Shown: piece after piece, positions 27,264 through 35,961 of the stretch
Layout of the letters: the number at the start of each line of letters is the position of its first letter
How positions within the stretch are numbered: the first letter of the stretch is position 1
Origin: Desulfobacter postgatei 2ac9
GTDB taxonomy: Bacteria > Desulfobacterota > Desulfobacteria > Desulfobacterales > Desulfobacteraceae
Direction: 5' to 3'
Assembly: GCF_000233695.2 (NCBI RefSeq)
Contig: NZ_CM001488.1
Span: 522,049-586,048 of the forward strand
Length of the DNA: 64,000 nt
Notes under the pieces: generated by a model
Databases searched by the model: none
What the model saw: the letters and a program-made list of their open reading frames with translations, nothing else
Told to the model about the DNA's origin: nothing
Made by a program: the position numbers and the translations under genes

Positions 27264-28781
27264 ATGGAAAATAATAATAAGATTGTTCATTATGCTTTAA
27301 TAGGAGTGTCTCTTCTGACGTTTACAGGATGTACTGTTGGGCCTGACTTCCAGCGTCCGGAGCCCCCTGATGTGACTGGTTATACTTCCACCCCGCCGGC
27401 TGCAAATTTAAAATTCTCCCCCACCATGCTGGGTGATCCACAAAACATTATTAAAGAAGAACGCTTAAATAAATATTGGTGGCGAGAGATGGGCATCGAA
27501 CAATTAGATACGCTCATCTGTGAAGCCCTGGAACATAACCCAACCCTGATGGCGGCAGAGGCTACATTGCGTCAGGCCCAGGAAATTTATGCGGCGAAGG
27601 CTGGTTCGACACGTTATCCCCAGGCCGAAGCCAACCTCACCGGTCAGCGCCAGCGATTTAACCCCAATTCATCGGGCCTGACCGACGACGCCAGAGAATT
27701 CGGTCTTTACAACGCCGGTGTAGGCGTCACATATACATTTGACCTGGCCGGAGGTAATCGCAGGGCGTTGGAAGCTCTGGCCGCCCGAAGCGATTATCAG
27801 CACTTCCAATTAGAAGGCGCTCGCTTGACACTGGTGGCAAATATCGTAACAACGGCCATTACTCAGGCAAGCCTGAAAAAGCAGGCTGAAATTATAGAAA
27901 ACATCTTAAAGTCGCAGGAAAATCAACTCGAACTCACCCAGGAACGCATTCGTCTTGGTCATGAAGAACCGGACGATGCGTTGGCCTTGCAAACACAGTT
28001 GGAGCAAACGCGCGCCAAAATACCGTCGTTACAGTATCAACTTGAAAAAAACGAACATTTTTTAGCCGTTCTTGTCGGTAAAGCTCCAGGAAAGAGCCTG
28101 CTGCCGTCGTTTACCCTGGAGGATTTCACGTTGCCGCCGGAGTTGCCGCTGTTAATTCCCTCTGAACTGGTACATGCAAGACCGGATATTCTCGGTGCTG
28201 AAGCGCTGCTGCATGCCTCTAATGCAGAATACGGGGTTGCAATATCGAAACTATATCCCCAACTCAACCTTAATGCCGATCTTGGATCGCAGGCTCTGAC
28301 GACCGGTGCATTGTTCGGCGGTGGTTCTGCTGTTTGGCGTCTGGTGGGGCAGCTTACACAACCCCTGTTCAATCCGGGCTTGCCCGCTGAAAAGAGAGCG
28401 GCTCTTGCCGCCTTTGATGCGGCTGCGGCAAACTACCAGTCCGTCGTTCTGGAAGCGCTTCGCAACGTGGCAGATGTATTGCGAGCACTGGAGAATGATT
28501 CAAAAAGGCTGGAGGCTCTTTCTGCCGCTGATTTTGCTTCTGAAAAGTTTTTAGAGTCAACACAGCGTCGGTATAGGCTTGGAGCCGCCAGCTATTACGA
28601 TTTGCTTATTGCACAACAGCAACGGCTTCAGACCGAACTTGATCTAACAGACGGGCAAGCCAAACGGCTGCTCAACACTGCCGTTTTTTACCAGGCAATG
28701 GGCGGCGGTTTAAATGGCATTACCGGAAGCATTGGCGATGTATCGGAGGCTCAACGCCCGGAGCGGATCTCCTCGCGATAG
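27264..28781 (+). CDS. NodT/TolC-family outer-membrane efflux lipoprotein
   Basis: 505 residues. A signal peptide ends in the lipobox LTFTGC, followed by TVGPDFQRPEPP, the usual start of mature NodT-type channels; two outer-membrane efflux repeats follow. ATG at 27264 is chosen because AAGGAG (27251-27256) is 7 bases upstream and the signal peptide then starts correctly; the longer reading from 27213 puts 17 extra residues ahead of it. The last ~10 codons overlap a minus-strand gene fragment, so the natural C-terminus may have been replaced by vector-like foreign sequence at the junction. Forms the outer-membrane exit for the DevBCA-type exporter. Confidence 0.9.
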   Translation: MENNNKIVHYALIGVSLLTFTGCTVGPDFQRPEPPDVTGYTSTPPAANLKFSPTMLGDPQNIIKEERLNKYWWREMGIEQLDTLICEALEHNPTLMAAEATLRQAQEIYAAKAGSTRYPQAEANLTGQRQRFNPNSSGLTDDAREFGLYNAGVGVTYTFDLAGGNRRALEALAARSDYQHFQLEGARLTLVANIVTTAITQASLKKQAEIIENILKSQENQLELTQERIRLGHEEPDDALALQTQLEQTRAKIPSLQYQLEKNEHFLAVLVGKAPGKSLLPSFTLEDFTLPPELPLLIPSELVHARPDILGAEALLHASNAEYGVAISKLYPQLNLNADLGSQALTTGALFGGGSAVWRLVGQLTQPLFNPGLPAEKRAALAAFDAAAANYQSVVLEALRNVADVLRALENDSKRLEALSAADFASEKFLESTQRRYRLGAASYYDLLIAQQQRLQTELDLTDGQAKRLLNTAVFYQAMGGGLNGITGSIGDVSEAQRPERISSR

Positions 28782-28924
28782 TTCTGGAGGATCTGCTCGT
28801 AGTCCTTCTTCATCACCAAATGGAGAAAAGGTCTGGCGAGGGTGATGGCGTTGACGAGAAAGTCGGTGTTGATGACCGCCTTACTCAATCCTTTATGCTG
28901 AATGCTGCTCTCGGCAAGTTTCAC
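28751..28924 (-). pseudogene. unidentified 57-codon gene tail, antisense to the nodT 3' end
   Basis: A minus-strand reading with well-formed protein character (SSIQHKGLSKAVINTDFLVN, then ITLARPFLHLVMKKDYEQIL), preceded by an in-frame TAG at about 28931-28933 and ending in TGA (28751-28753) inside the 3' end of the nodT gene. There is no clear ribosome site. I do not recognise the family. It looks like the C-terminus of a resident gene cut off by insertion of the exporter operon. Confidence 0.4.
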
Positions 28925-28991
28925 GGAGGACTATCCGCCCGGGCCCTGGATACGAATCCCCCGCTGAATTTCGCGCACCAGAAAATTGAAG

Positions 28992-29531
28992 TTAAAACCA
29001 GAACTCCGGATACTTTCTTCTGCTTGCCATATTGTTGATAGCCAAAGCGACGATCAGCATGATTACTACACCAAGCCCTACAGGAACCAGCATGTACCAG
29101 AAGCCCAATTCGTGTATTTTCTCGCTGCCGATCACAGCGATCAGTGCCGTGGCCCCACCGGGGGGATGAAGGGTCTGGGTGACGTGCATCAGGGCAATGG
29201 CCGTTGCAACGGAAAAAGCTGCCGCAAACCAGGGAAAGGGATGGAAAAGCTGCCAGCAGGCGACGCCCACAAAGGCGGACAGCAGATGGCCGCCGATAAG
29301 ATTTCTGGGCTGGGCCAAAGGGCTTCTGACTGCGCCATAGATCAGCACTGCTGACGCACCGAATGAGCCGATGATATAAACAAAATCACTTCCGGATAAC
29401 AGATTGTAATTCAAATAGGCCACCGGAGTGATTCCCAGAAAAGCCCCTAACCAGGACCAGAATACTTCGCTGAGGTTTACTTTGGGAGGACGCTGCCCGC
29501 CGCCGGCCATTTTTTTAAAAAAAGGTATCAT
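28992..29531 (-). CDS. HPP-family membrane protein
   Basis: 179 residues with four to five transmembrane helices and the family motif LHPPGGATALIA; PRNLIGGHLLSAFVG is also typical. ATG at 29531 is preceded by AAGGAG with 7-base spacing. HPP proteins are membrane proteins implicated in nitrite transport in cyanobacteria and chloroplasts; in other bacteria the role is open. It is the second gene after a CBS-domain protein (17-base gap), a common pairing, and lies 3 kb from the HAO/NapC genes. Confidence 0.85.
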   Translation of the reverse strand: MIPFFKKMAGGGQRPPKVNLSEVFWSWLGAFLGITPVAYLNYNLLSGSDFVYIIGSFGASAVLIYGAVRSPLAQPRNLIGGHLLSAFVGVACWQLFHPFPWFAAAFSVATAIALMHVTQTLHPPGGATALIAVIGSEKIHELGFWYMLVPVGLGVVIMLIVALAINNMASRRKYPEFWF

Positions 29532-29548
29532 TGTCAGTCTCCTTTTTA

Positions 29549-30142
29549 TCAGCACATGGCCTGGACAAGGTCTGACCGGGCAATGATCCCTACCAGAATG
29601 TTGTGGTCATCACACACCGGTACCCGGTTAATATTCTTCCGGTTCATAAGGTTGGCCACGTCCAGCAGTTTGAGGCTCTTGTGGACAGTAACGGGCGGCG
29701 AAGACATAATGTCCAGGGCCTTCAGCGTTTTAAGGGACCGGGCAAGGCAACAGCTTTCATCCATACACTGAATCAGCACCTGCATAAACGACGGGTCTTT
29801 TTTCTCAGTCATTTTAGACAAAAAATCTTTTTCCGATATGACGCCGGTCACAGCGCCCTGTTCATTGAGCACCGGAACACCGGAAATGTCGTGATCCCGC
29901 ATCTGGACAGCGATCTCCAAAAGCGGGGCATCTTCAAGGACGGAAATAACCTTTCGAGTCATCACATGCTCTGCCAGAATGGCTGTCTTAATTCGGTTAA
30001 CCGCATGATCAAAAGCGATTCGGTATACCGCTATAAAGTCAGACGGCGTAATATCCAGATATCCGGGAATTTCCTTCATCGCCTCCAGTACATCCTGGTC
30101 TGTGATGGTCTGAACGCATTCATTGATACGGCTGAAGTTCAT
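29549..30142 (-). CDS. CBS-domain protein, operon partner of the HPP protein
   Basis: 197 residues. An N-terminal ~55-residue helical segment precedes two CBS motifs (MTRKVISVLEDAPLLEIAVQ; MSSPPVTVHKSLKLLDVANL) with VPVLNEQGAVTGVISEKDFL and VPVCDDHNILVGIIARSDLV. CBS pairs bind adenosine nucleotides, so it may gate the HPP protein in response to energy state. GGAGA precedes the ATG. Regulated probably from the palindromic region at 30218-30272. Confidence 0.87.
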   Translation of the reverse strand: MNFSRINECVQTITDQDVLEAMKEIPGYLDITPSDFIAVYRIAFDHAVNRIKTAILAEHVMTRKVISVLEDAPLLEIAVQMRDHDISGVPVLNEQGAVTGVISEKDFLSKMTEKKDPSFMQVLIQCMDESCCLARSLKTLKALDIMSSPPVTVHKSLKLLDVANLMNRKNINRVPVCDDHNILVGIIARSDLVQAMC

Positions 30143-30217
30143 ATTTCTCCTTTCGCTGTTTTTGCTTAACGTTTCTGGCCTTTGTTGTTAGAATATGGAT
30201 AATTACGGCCGGTAATG

Positions 30218-30272
30218 CATTGACATAGATCAAGTTTTTACAAAAAAAGTCAAGACTTGATCTATGTCAATG
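30218..30272. promoter_or_regulatory. two inverted FNR/DNR-like boxes forming an 18-bp-arm palindrome
   Basis: In the 309-base divergent gap 30143-30451. CATTGACATAGATCAAGT (30218-30235) and its exact inverse (30255-30272) surround a 19-base loop. Each arm contains TTGACATAGATCAA, which fits the Crp/FNR-superfamily pattern TTGAC-N4-ATCAA used by FNR, DNR and HcpR-type regulators. It could control the CBS-HPP operon on one side and the cupin gene on the other, or act as a terminator-like hairpin. The rest of the gap holds no gene. Confidence 0.55.
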
Positions 30273-30451
30273 AAACAAACTGTGATTTTGGTTAAGAAAG
30301 GTTAGCGCCAATAAATTAACGCAGGGCTAACAAATGAAAACACCACCATTATTAAATTTTTCCCACATCAATAAGATCATGCATGGCGTTTTGGATGCAT
30401 TGACCCGGCAAACAGCAAAATAAATTTTTTAGAATGTGAAAGGAAAAATCC

Positions 30452-30772
30452 ATGAAAGTTTTAAAGCTCACAGAAACCAACGAATTTACCCCTGGAGCGA
30501 TGAAGAGATTTTTTTTAGTTCAAACTTCAGAATTTTTCAAAATCATCAATTTTAATCTGGATGCCGGAGTGACGTTTCCGGTTCACTCCCACGATCTGGA
30601 CGGGGAGTTGTCCATACAGGTTCTTGAAGGAAAGGGATGGTTTCTCGGGGAGAATGATACAAAAATTCCAGCCGCCAAGGGGGATATCCTGATTTCGGAA
30701 ATCAGGGAACCCCACGGGGTAATGGCAGAGACCCAAATGCGGATCATCGTCACCATTGCCCCGCCAATCTGA
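30452..30772 (+). CDS. small cupin-domain protein
   Basis: 106 residues forming a single cupin barrel. Metal-site motif FPVHSHDLDGELSIQVLEG (about 44-62) and a second motif IREPHGVMAE; the His residues should hold a metal. The first 30 residues are shared with the chimeric ORF at 17727. Start ATG with AAAGGAAAAATCC upstream. Cupins of this size are often sensors or small-molecule enzymes; no substrate is apparent. Convergent with the siroheme protein gene 26 bases downstream. Confidence 0.82.
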   Translation: MKVLKLTETNEFTPGAMKRFFLVQTSEFFKIINFNLDAGVTFPVHSHDLDGELSIQVLEGKGWFLGENDTKIPAAKGDILISEIREPHGVMAETQMRIIVTIAPPI

Positions 30773-30798
30773 TGAAGTAGCCCGGCGGGAAAAATAAA

Positions 30799-31602
30799 TT
30801 ACTGCGGCAAAACGGCTTGAAGTATCTCCCGGGGGATATCGTTGTCGCCCAGCAGGGCCGAAAACCTTTGGCCTGCGCGGCTGTTCTTTTTGTAATACGC
30901 CAGACAGGCTCTGACCACTTCAAGAACCTGACTTTCGGTAAAAAGGTGTGGCAGCTCACGGGCAAGCCTGGGATGGCGGCCTAACCTGCCACCGAGCAGA
31001 ACACGGTATCCCCTCTCTCCGGACAGGATGCAACCTGCTGGGCAGGCGCGAACGCAGGCACCGCAGCCCAGGCAGGCCCGGGTATTAATCAGGGGAAAGG
31101 GCGTGTTGGAGAGGGCAACGGCCTTTTCCTTGCACACATTGACACAGGCCATGCATCCGCTGCACAAGGTTTCTTCCGTCCTGGGATACATGGCGGCAAT
31201 GATACCAATATCCTTTATCTGTGGCTGAGAACAGGCATTGGGACAATGGGAAACGCTGATCCGGAATTCATGATGGAATCTGAGCTTGCCCGGAACGCTT
31301 TTTTGCAGAAATCCCAAAAGGTCTTCTGCCGCAAGCAGTGCTTCAAGCCGTGCCGTCAACGTATCTTTTTCAACGCAACTGTTGGGGCATCCCCCCTGGC
31401 CGAAACAGACCTCTATCTGATATCCTTTAACTTCCGATTCCATGTTGGATAAAAAGCGTTTGCGTGCTGCATGGACATGATCCAATGAAACCATGGAGCA
31501 TCCGCGTTCTGTTGCCTCTTTCTCAACCCGTTTCCGAACCTTCTTTCTTACAAAAAACGGAACTTTTGATATTTCTTTTTCAGCATCCCATGCCCATTTC
31601 AT
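30799..31602 (-). CDS. siroheme/4Fe-4S sulfite- or nitrite-reductase-like protein with ferredoxin domain
   Basis: 267 residues. Residues 1-50 resemble the PCP-reductase domain (WDAEKEISKVPFFVRKKVRK). Then a compact sulfite/nitrite-reductase module has the coupled siroheme-4Fe-4S ligands C-x5-C (CFGQGGC) and C-x3-C (CPNAC). A dicluster ferredoxin insert follows with CSGCMACVNVCK and CLGCGACVRACP. It is much shorter than normal sulfite or nitrite reductases, recalling the small assimilatory-type sulfite reductases of anaerobes. Could reduce sulfite or nitrite by six electrons, or serve as an electron carrier. Downstream of the HAO gene but separated from it by a hairpin. Confidence 0.8.
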   Translation of the reverse strand: MKWAWDAEKEISKVPFFVRKKVRKRVEKEATERGCSMVSLDHVHAARKRFLSNMESEVKGYQIEVCFGQGGCPNSCVEKDTLTARLEALLAAEDLLGFLQKSVPGKLRFHHEFRISVSHCPNACSQPQIKDIGIIAAMYPRTEETLCSGCMACVNVCKEKAVALSNTPFPLINTRACLGCGACVRACPAGCILSGERGYRVLLGGRLGRHPRLARELPHLFTESQVLEVVRACLAYYKKNSRAGQRFSALLGDNDIPREILQAVLPQ

Positions 31603-31625
31603 AATTTTCCTTTACAATCAATAAG

Positions 31626-31662
31626 AATGCAGCCGCTCAAATTAATATTGGACGGCTGCATT
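31626..31662 (-). terminator. hairpin downstream of the octaheme cytochrome gene
   Basis: AATGCAGCCG (31626-31635) pairs with CGGCTGCATT (31653-31662), just after the stop of the HAO-family gene on the minus strand. The U-tract is weak (CTTATTG), so it may terminate only partly and let some transcription reach the siroheme gene. Confidence 0.5.
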
Positions 31663-31678
31663 TACTTTTCGGTGCTAA

Positions 31679-33070
31679 CTATTGTTTAAATAGTTCAGGT
31701 GGTTTTGTCTTATTCCCGGTGGCATTTGGATAATTTTCCGCTTTGTAGGATTTTTCACCGGTTTCAATCAGATGGTTGGCTTCTTCCATAAACGCATTGA
31801 ACCGGTTTTTACATTCATAAAATCCATGCCACCATGAGTAGTCAGGGGCCATCATTGCAGCCCCCATCCTTGCCCGGCGCCCTTCATGGTGCCATAGTTC
31901 ATAGTACTCCACCTCAAGGGGTTCATCAAAAAAGCGGGTTTTGTCGAGCAAGCCTTTTGTGTAGAGTTCATCAAGTTTGGCCTTAGCAGGTATGAAATAT
32001 ACTTCATTATATTCTTTGATGGTTTGATCCATCTGGCTGTAGTGGGATTCGGTCCACCTTTTTCCGTGACACTGCATACAGATTTCCTGCATTTTAGTCC
32101 GTTCCTCCTGCCAATTTGTCTGGGCCGGAAACGCTTTAAAATCTTCAGGCCTGATTGTCAATGGGGCTTGCAACTCCCAGGATAATCTTTCAGTGACGTC
32201 ATGGGAAGTCATTACACTGCCGGCACCGGACATATGACACGAGGCACAGGTTGGGCCCCTGAAATCAACGCCAGGACTCCAGTTACCAGGTGCGGCGGTC
32301 CAGTTGTATTCATCTCCAAAGGCATCGTAAATGTCTCCGTGCTTTGATTCTGTGAAGATTTCAATCTGGGGATGATCCGGACCAAGGTGGCATTGCCCGC
32401 AGGCCTGGGGTTTTCTGGCCTCCATAACAGAAAAACGATGTCTTGTATGGCAACTTGTACAACTGCCTTTACTGCCGTCAAGATTCAGCCGTCCCACACC
32501 TACATTGGGCCAGGTTGCCGGATCAAGCTCTTTGTCTTTTAAGCTTAAAATAGTGCCGTGGCAATGGTAACAGCCGTTTATCCGCTCAAACTCACTGTTC
32601 ATGCCATCGTTGAGCCAGGGATCTATTTTCCAGATGATCTCAAGGGTGTTGGCATGTTTACTCTTGCTGTATTGCATTGCTTCATCGGGATGACAGCGGG
32701 AGCAGTCTTTGGGGGTCACCACGGCAGAAACCGGAACCATGTATTTTTTTTGCCCGTATTTAGTATCGTTTTTCTCGTACTCTTTAAAATGGGATTGACT
32801 GACGTCCGGATCATGCGCCTCGGCAGCGTGGCAGTCGTAACAAGTAATATTGGCGGCGGCATGACGGCTGGCCGCCCAGTCAGAAAAGATCCCCGGCTGC
32901 TGCTTTTTATGACATTCGATACATGCCATGGCTTCCGGTGACATGGACCGCTCAATTCTAAACTCTTTTGATTTTGGTATATTCATCTGGACATCCGAAC
33001 ATAAAACCGTGGATGTGGATATACCGGTGATAAATACACCTGCCAGCAGTGCACTCAATTTCTTTTTCAT
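31679..33070 (-). CDS. octaheme hydroxylamine-oxidoreductase-family cytochrome c
   Basis: 463 residues with a signal peptide (about 6-24) and eight CXXCH heme sites, starting at C50, C77, C123, C167, C204, C224, C275 and C331. The arrangement and the C-terminal helices (ending region RARMGAAMMAPDYSWWHGFY) fit the HAO superfamily. In bacteria lacking ammonia oxidation, such proteins with a NapC-type partner reduce nitrite or hydroxylamine to ammonium. Whether the Tyr that crosslinks heme P460 in true HAO is present cannot be judged without alignment. Periplasmic. Encoded after the tetraheme quinol dehydrogenase, with a 7-base tandem repeat in the gap. Confidence 0.88.
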   Translation of the reverse strand: MKKKLSALLAGVFITGISTSTVLCSDVQMNIPKSKEFRIERSMSPEAMACIECHKKQQPGIFSDWAASRHAAANITCYDCHAAEAHDPDVSQSHFKEYEKNDTKYGQKKYMVPVSAVVTPKDCSRCHPDEAMQYSKSKHANTLEIIWKIDPWLNDGMNSEFERINGCYHCHGTILSLKDKELDPATWPNVGVGRLNLDGSKGSCTSCHTRHRFSVMEARKPQACGQCHLGPDHPQIEIFTESKHGDIYDAFGDEYNWTAAPGNWSPGVDFRGPTCASCHMSGAGSVMTSHDVTERLSWELQAPLTIRPEDFKAFPAQTNWQEERTKMQEICMQCHGKRWTESHYSQMDQTIKEYNEVYFIPAKAKLDELYTKGLLDKTRFFDEPLEVEYYELWHHEGRRARMGAAMMAPDYSWWHGFYECKNRFNAFMEEANHLIETGEKSYKAENYPNATGNKTKPPELFKQ

Positions 33071-33110
33071 GGTATCCCCTTATTCTATTTGTAAGCGTTA
33101 CAAGGTTTAT

Positions 33111-33131
33111 AAAACCTAAAACCTAAAACCT
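33111..33131. repeat. three tandem AAAACCT heptamers
   Basis: AAAACCT occurs three times in tandem (33111-33131), followed by the degenerate AAATCCCTAA, in the gap between the napC-type and HAO-family genes; it touches the napC stop codon. A short simple repeat prone to slippage. Confidence 0.6.
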
Positions 33132-33681
33132 AAATCCCTAATCCTCTATACGGCGGCTGTTTTTCTTTATACCTATAAATTTCACTGTCCATATGAACCA
33201 GATTCCTGTGGCAGTCTACACATTTTTTTTCATATCCTTCTTTGGGGTATAAAACTGTCCGGTGGGCCAGCATGGCTCCCCTTTTATCCGGGATATTCAA
33301 AATGTTTCGGTGACATTTTTGGCATTGTGCATTTTTAAAGGTTTCATAGGTATGATCACGACTCTTTTCCCGATCATAGGTCCCATAGGCAAAATGGACG
33401 AATACGTCTTTGATGCCGTGGGCCGTCTTTGTATAAAAGAAATTAATTGTGTCCTGCGGGGCAGGCAGGTGGCAGTCCATACAATCAGCGACAAAGCCCT
33501 GGGCGTTGTTTACATGGGTAGAGGTCTTCCAAGCGTTAAAGGCGGGTTGAATTTCGTGGCAGGAGGCACAGAATCCGGGTGTTGATGTTCTCACCATCGT
33601 ATAGTAGGTCAGGCTAAATACAGGGAAAGCGATAATAATGCCGATAAAGACAAAAATTGCGGGTTTGATTATTTTTTTCAT
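33130..33681 (-). CDS. NapC/NirT-type tetraheme quinol dehydrogenase (HaoC-like)
   Basis: 183 residues: N-terminal membrane anchor (about 6-28) and four heme sites CASCH, CMDCH, CQKCH and CVDCH. This is the NapC/NrfH/HaoC layout, taking electrons from menaquinol and passing them to a periplasmic multiheme reductase, here the octaheme protein. ATG at 33681 is used because GTGAGG lies 6 bases upstream; a GTG at 33693 gives four more residues. It lies 8 bases after the PAS-protein stop, so PAS, NapC and HAO genes form one operon. Confidence 0.9.
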   Translation of the reverse strand: MKKIIKPAIFVFIGIIIAFPVFSLTYYTMVRTSTPGFCASCHEIQPAFNAWKTSTHVNNAQGFVADCMDCHLPAPQDTINFFYTKTAHGIKDVFVHFAYGTYDREKSRDHTYETFKNAQCQKCHRNILNIPDKRGAMLAHRTVLYPKEGYEKKCVDCHRNLVHMDSEIYRYKEKQPPYRGLGI

Positions 33682-33689
33682 TTGAAACC

Positions 33690-34076
33690 TCACGCCTGTT
33701 TTTCCTTATATTTCGTGGTAATGTCTCTCGCGCTTGACAGCGCTCCAATCACATTCTTTGCCGAATCTAAAATAATAGAAAAGCTGAGTTCAACGTAAAT
33801 GACAGACCCGTCTGCATGTAAAGATTTCGTAGGTAAGGACTTCCCAACATACTTTGTTTCCCCCCTTTGCATCGCTTGTTCATATCCACGCCAATGGGCC
33901 TTTCGTAAATTTTGCGGAACTATGATGTCTAAGTTTGATCCGATTGCTTCCTCTTTGGTAAATCCAAAAACACGCTCAGCCGCCACATTCCATACACGTA
34001 TTGTCCCTTCTGTATCGGCAAATATCATTGCATCGGGATTTTGCTCTATAAGGCTGTCCATGAATTCGTCGTTCAT
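33690..34076 (-). CDS. single PAS-domain protein, first gene of the HAO operon
   Basis: 128 residues consisting of one PAS domain: ADTEGTIRVWNVAAERVFGF, IVPQNLRKAHWRGYEQAM and a final SSARDITTKYKEK. No output domain. The PAS subclass with a conserved His in R-K-A-H-W-R-G (His62) includes heme-binding sensors, so it could sense NO, O2 or redox state and signal through a partner. It is an unusual first gene for a respiratory operon. Preceded by a 160-base gap without a recognisable regulator box. Confidence 0.82.
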   Translation of the reverse strand: MNDEFMDSLIEQNPDAMIFADTEGTIRVWNVAAERVFGFTKEEAIGSNLDIIVPQNLRKAHWRGYEQAMQRGETKYVGKSLPTKSLHADGSVIYVELSFSIILDSAKNVIGALSSARDITTKYKEKQA

Positions 34077-34239
34077 ATTTACATGATCTCCTCAAGATGT
34101 ATAAAATTTGGATACATTTGGCAAGTCTTAGATCAATTTATCGTCAGGCAAAAAATGTTTATATGTTTGTAAAAAACCGGCATCATTTCTGTTGCTGAAA
34201 AAACAATACCGGTTCTATTTTTTACGAGTTCGGGCAGGA

Positions 34240-35901
34240 TTAATTGCCGGCCATCATGGCTGCAATATCCTCGTCCACCGTACCAATAGGCTTGATGTCA
34301 AATTTTTCCACCAAAACCTTGGCCACAGCCGGAGACAGAAATGCCGGAAGTGTGGGTCCAAGGCGGATGCCCTTGACACCGAGGAAAAGCAGGGCCAGGA
34401 GCACAGCCACGGCTTTCTGCTCATACCAGGCAATGTCGTAGGAGATGGGTAAATCATTAATGTCGTCCAGGCCGAACACCTCTTTGAGTTTCAGGGCAAT
34501 GACCGCCAGGGAGTAGGAATCGTTGCACTGACCCGCATCCAGTACCCTGGGAATGCCTCCGATATCGCCTAAGTCAAGCTTGTTGTACCGGTACTTGGCA
34601 CAGCCGGCGGTCAGGATCACCGTATCCTTGGGCAGCTTTTCAGCAACTTCTGTATAGTAACTACGATTTTTCTGCCGGCCGTCACAGCCTGCCATGACCA
34701 CAAAACGTTTAATGGCGCCGGATTTTACCGCATCAACGACCTTGTCGGCCAGGGCCAGAACCTGGTTGTGGGCAAATCCGCCCACAATGGTGCCGGTCTC
34801 AATTTCTTCGGGAGGCGCGCAGGTTTTGGCCCTTTCAATCAGGGCTGAAAAATCCTTGGCCCCGCCTTCGGGCCGGTCTGCGATATGTACCGCGGTTTCA
34901 TACCCCACTACGCCGGTGGTAAAAAGACGGTCCAGGTAGGTGTTGCTCTTTTTCAGAGGCACCAGGCAATTGGTGGTCAGCAGAATGGGACCGTTAAAGG
35001 ATTCAAATTCTTTGTTCTGATGCCACCATGAACCCCCGTAGTTGCCCACGAAATGATCGTATTTTTTAAATGCCGGATAATAGTTGGCCGGCAGCATTTC
35101 ACCGTGGGTGTATACATCAATGCCGGTGCCGGCGGTCTGTTTGAGCAGCTCTTCCATGTCTTTGAGGTCATGGCCCGAGATCAGAATTCCTGGATTTTTA
35201 CCCACACCGATGTTGACTTCGGTAATCTCCGGGTTTCCGTAGGCTGTGGTGTTGGCTTCATCAAGCAGGGCCATGGTATTGACGGCGATTTCTCCAGCCT
35301 TCATGACCATGGCGATCATCTCATCCACGGACAGATCCTTTGTGGTGGAGGCCAACGCTTCCATGATAAAATCGTTGATCTCATCTTTTTGACATCCCAG
35401 GACAGCGGCGTGGTCAGCATAAGCGGCCACCCCTTTGAGGCCGATAATCAGCAGTTCGCGCAGGGAACGGACATCCTCGTTTTCCGTGGCCAGAATGCCT
35501 ACGGTTTTTGCCTTTTGGGCAAAATCGGACACATCCCCGGTCCAAGTAGCTGCTTCAGGCAATAGACCGTCAAACGCTGTATTGTTTTTCTCTTTGTATG
35601 CGGCCAAAAACTTTGACCGGATCAGATTTTTGCGCTTCAGGCCTTCATTGATCATACTGACAAATCGTGCATCGTCCCAGTTGGCATTGGTAATGGTGGC
35701 AAACAGGCCCTGTGTCGCAAAATCGTCATTGGACCGGTCGGGATTGCCCAGTTCTTTGAGTTTTTCACTATAAACGGAGATTCCCTTGAGCACGAAAATC
35801 AACAAATCCTGAAGGTTGGCGGTCTCTTCGGGTTTTCCGCAGACACCTTTTACGGTGCAGCCGATGTTTTTGGCGGTTTCCTGACATTGAAAACAAAACA
35901 T
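34240..35901 (-). CDS. hcp: hybrid cluster protein (hydroxylamine/NO reductase), class I
   Basis: 553 residues, full length. The N-terminal 4Fe-4S cubane ligands are C3, C6, C15 and C21 (C-x2-C-x8-C-x5-C), the class I pattern of strict anaerobes. Further conserved segments for the hybrid 4Fe-2S-2O cluster include [39 protein letters not shown] and TAGCAKYR. Acts in the cytoplasm to reduce NO or hydroxylamine and protect against nitrosative stress. Start ATG with GGAGCAATTATC before it. FprA is encoded just upstream (60-base gap), so both respond together. Confidence 0.96.
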   Translation of the reverse strand: MFCFQCQETAKNIGCTVKGVCGKPEETANLQDLLIFVLKGISVYSEKLKELGNPDRSNDDFATQGLFATITNANWDDARFVSMINEGLKRKNLIRSKFLAAYKEKNNTAFDGLLPEAATWTGDVSDFAQKAKTVGILATENEDVRSLRELLIIGLKGVAAYADHAAVLGCQKDEINDFIMEALASTTKDLSVDEMIAMVMKAGEIAVNTMALLDEANTTAYGNPEITEVNIGVGKNPGILISGHDLKDMEELLKQTAGTGIDVYTHGEMLPANYYPAFKKYDHFVGNYGGSWWHQNKEFESFNGPILLTTNCLVPLKKSNTYLDRLFTTGVVGYETAVHIADRPEGGAKDFSALIERAKTCAPPEEIETGTIVGGFAHNQVLALADKVVDAVKSGAIKRFVVMAGCDGRQKNRSYYTEVAEKLPKDTVILTAGCAKYRYNKLDLGDIGGIPRVLDAGQCNDSYSLAVIALKLKEVFGLDDINDLPISYDIAWYEQKAVAVLLALLFLGVKGIRLGPTLPAFLSPAVAKVLVEKFDIKPIGTVDEDIAAMMAGN

Positions 35902-35961
35902 GATAATTGCTCCTTTTTGGGGGGTATGGTACGGGTTTGGATAAAATTAAACAGGTTGCTT

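Noticed and set aside
28820-29038. 72-codon plus-strand ORF after nodT
   Set aside because: Antisense to the more protein-like minus-strand tail at 28751-28924; no ribosome site.
33111-33131. CRISPR-like or telomere-like array
   Set aside because: Units are only 7 bases with no spacers; it is a short simple repeat.
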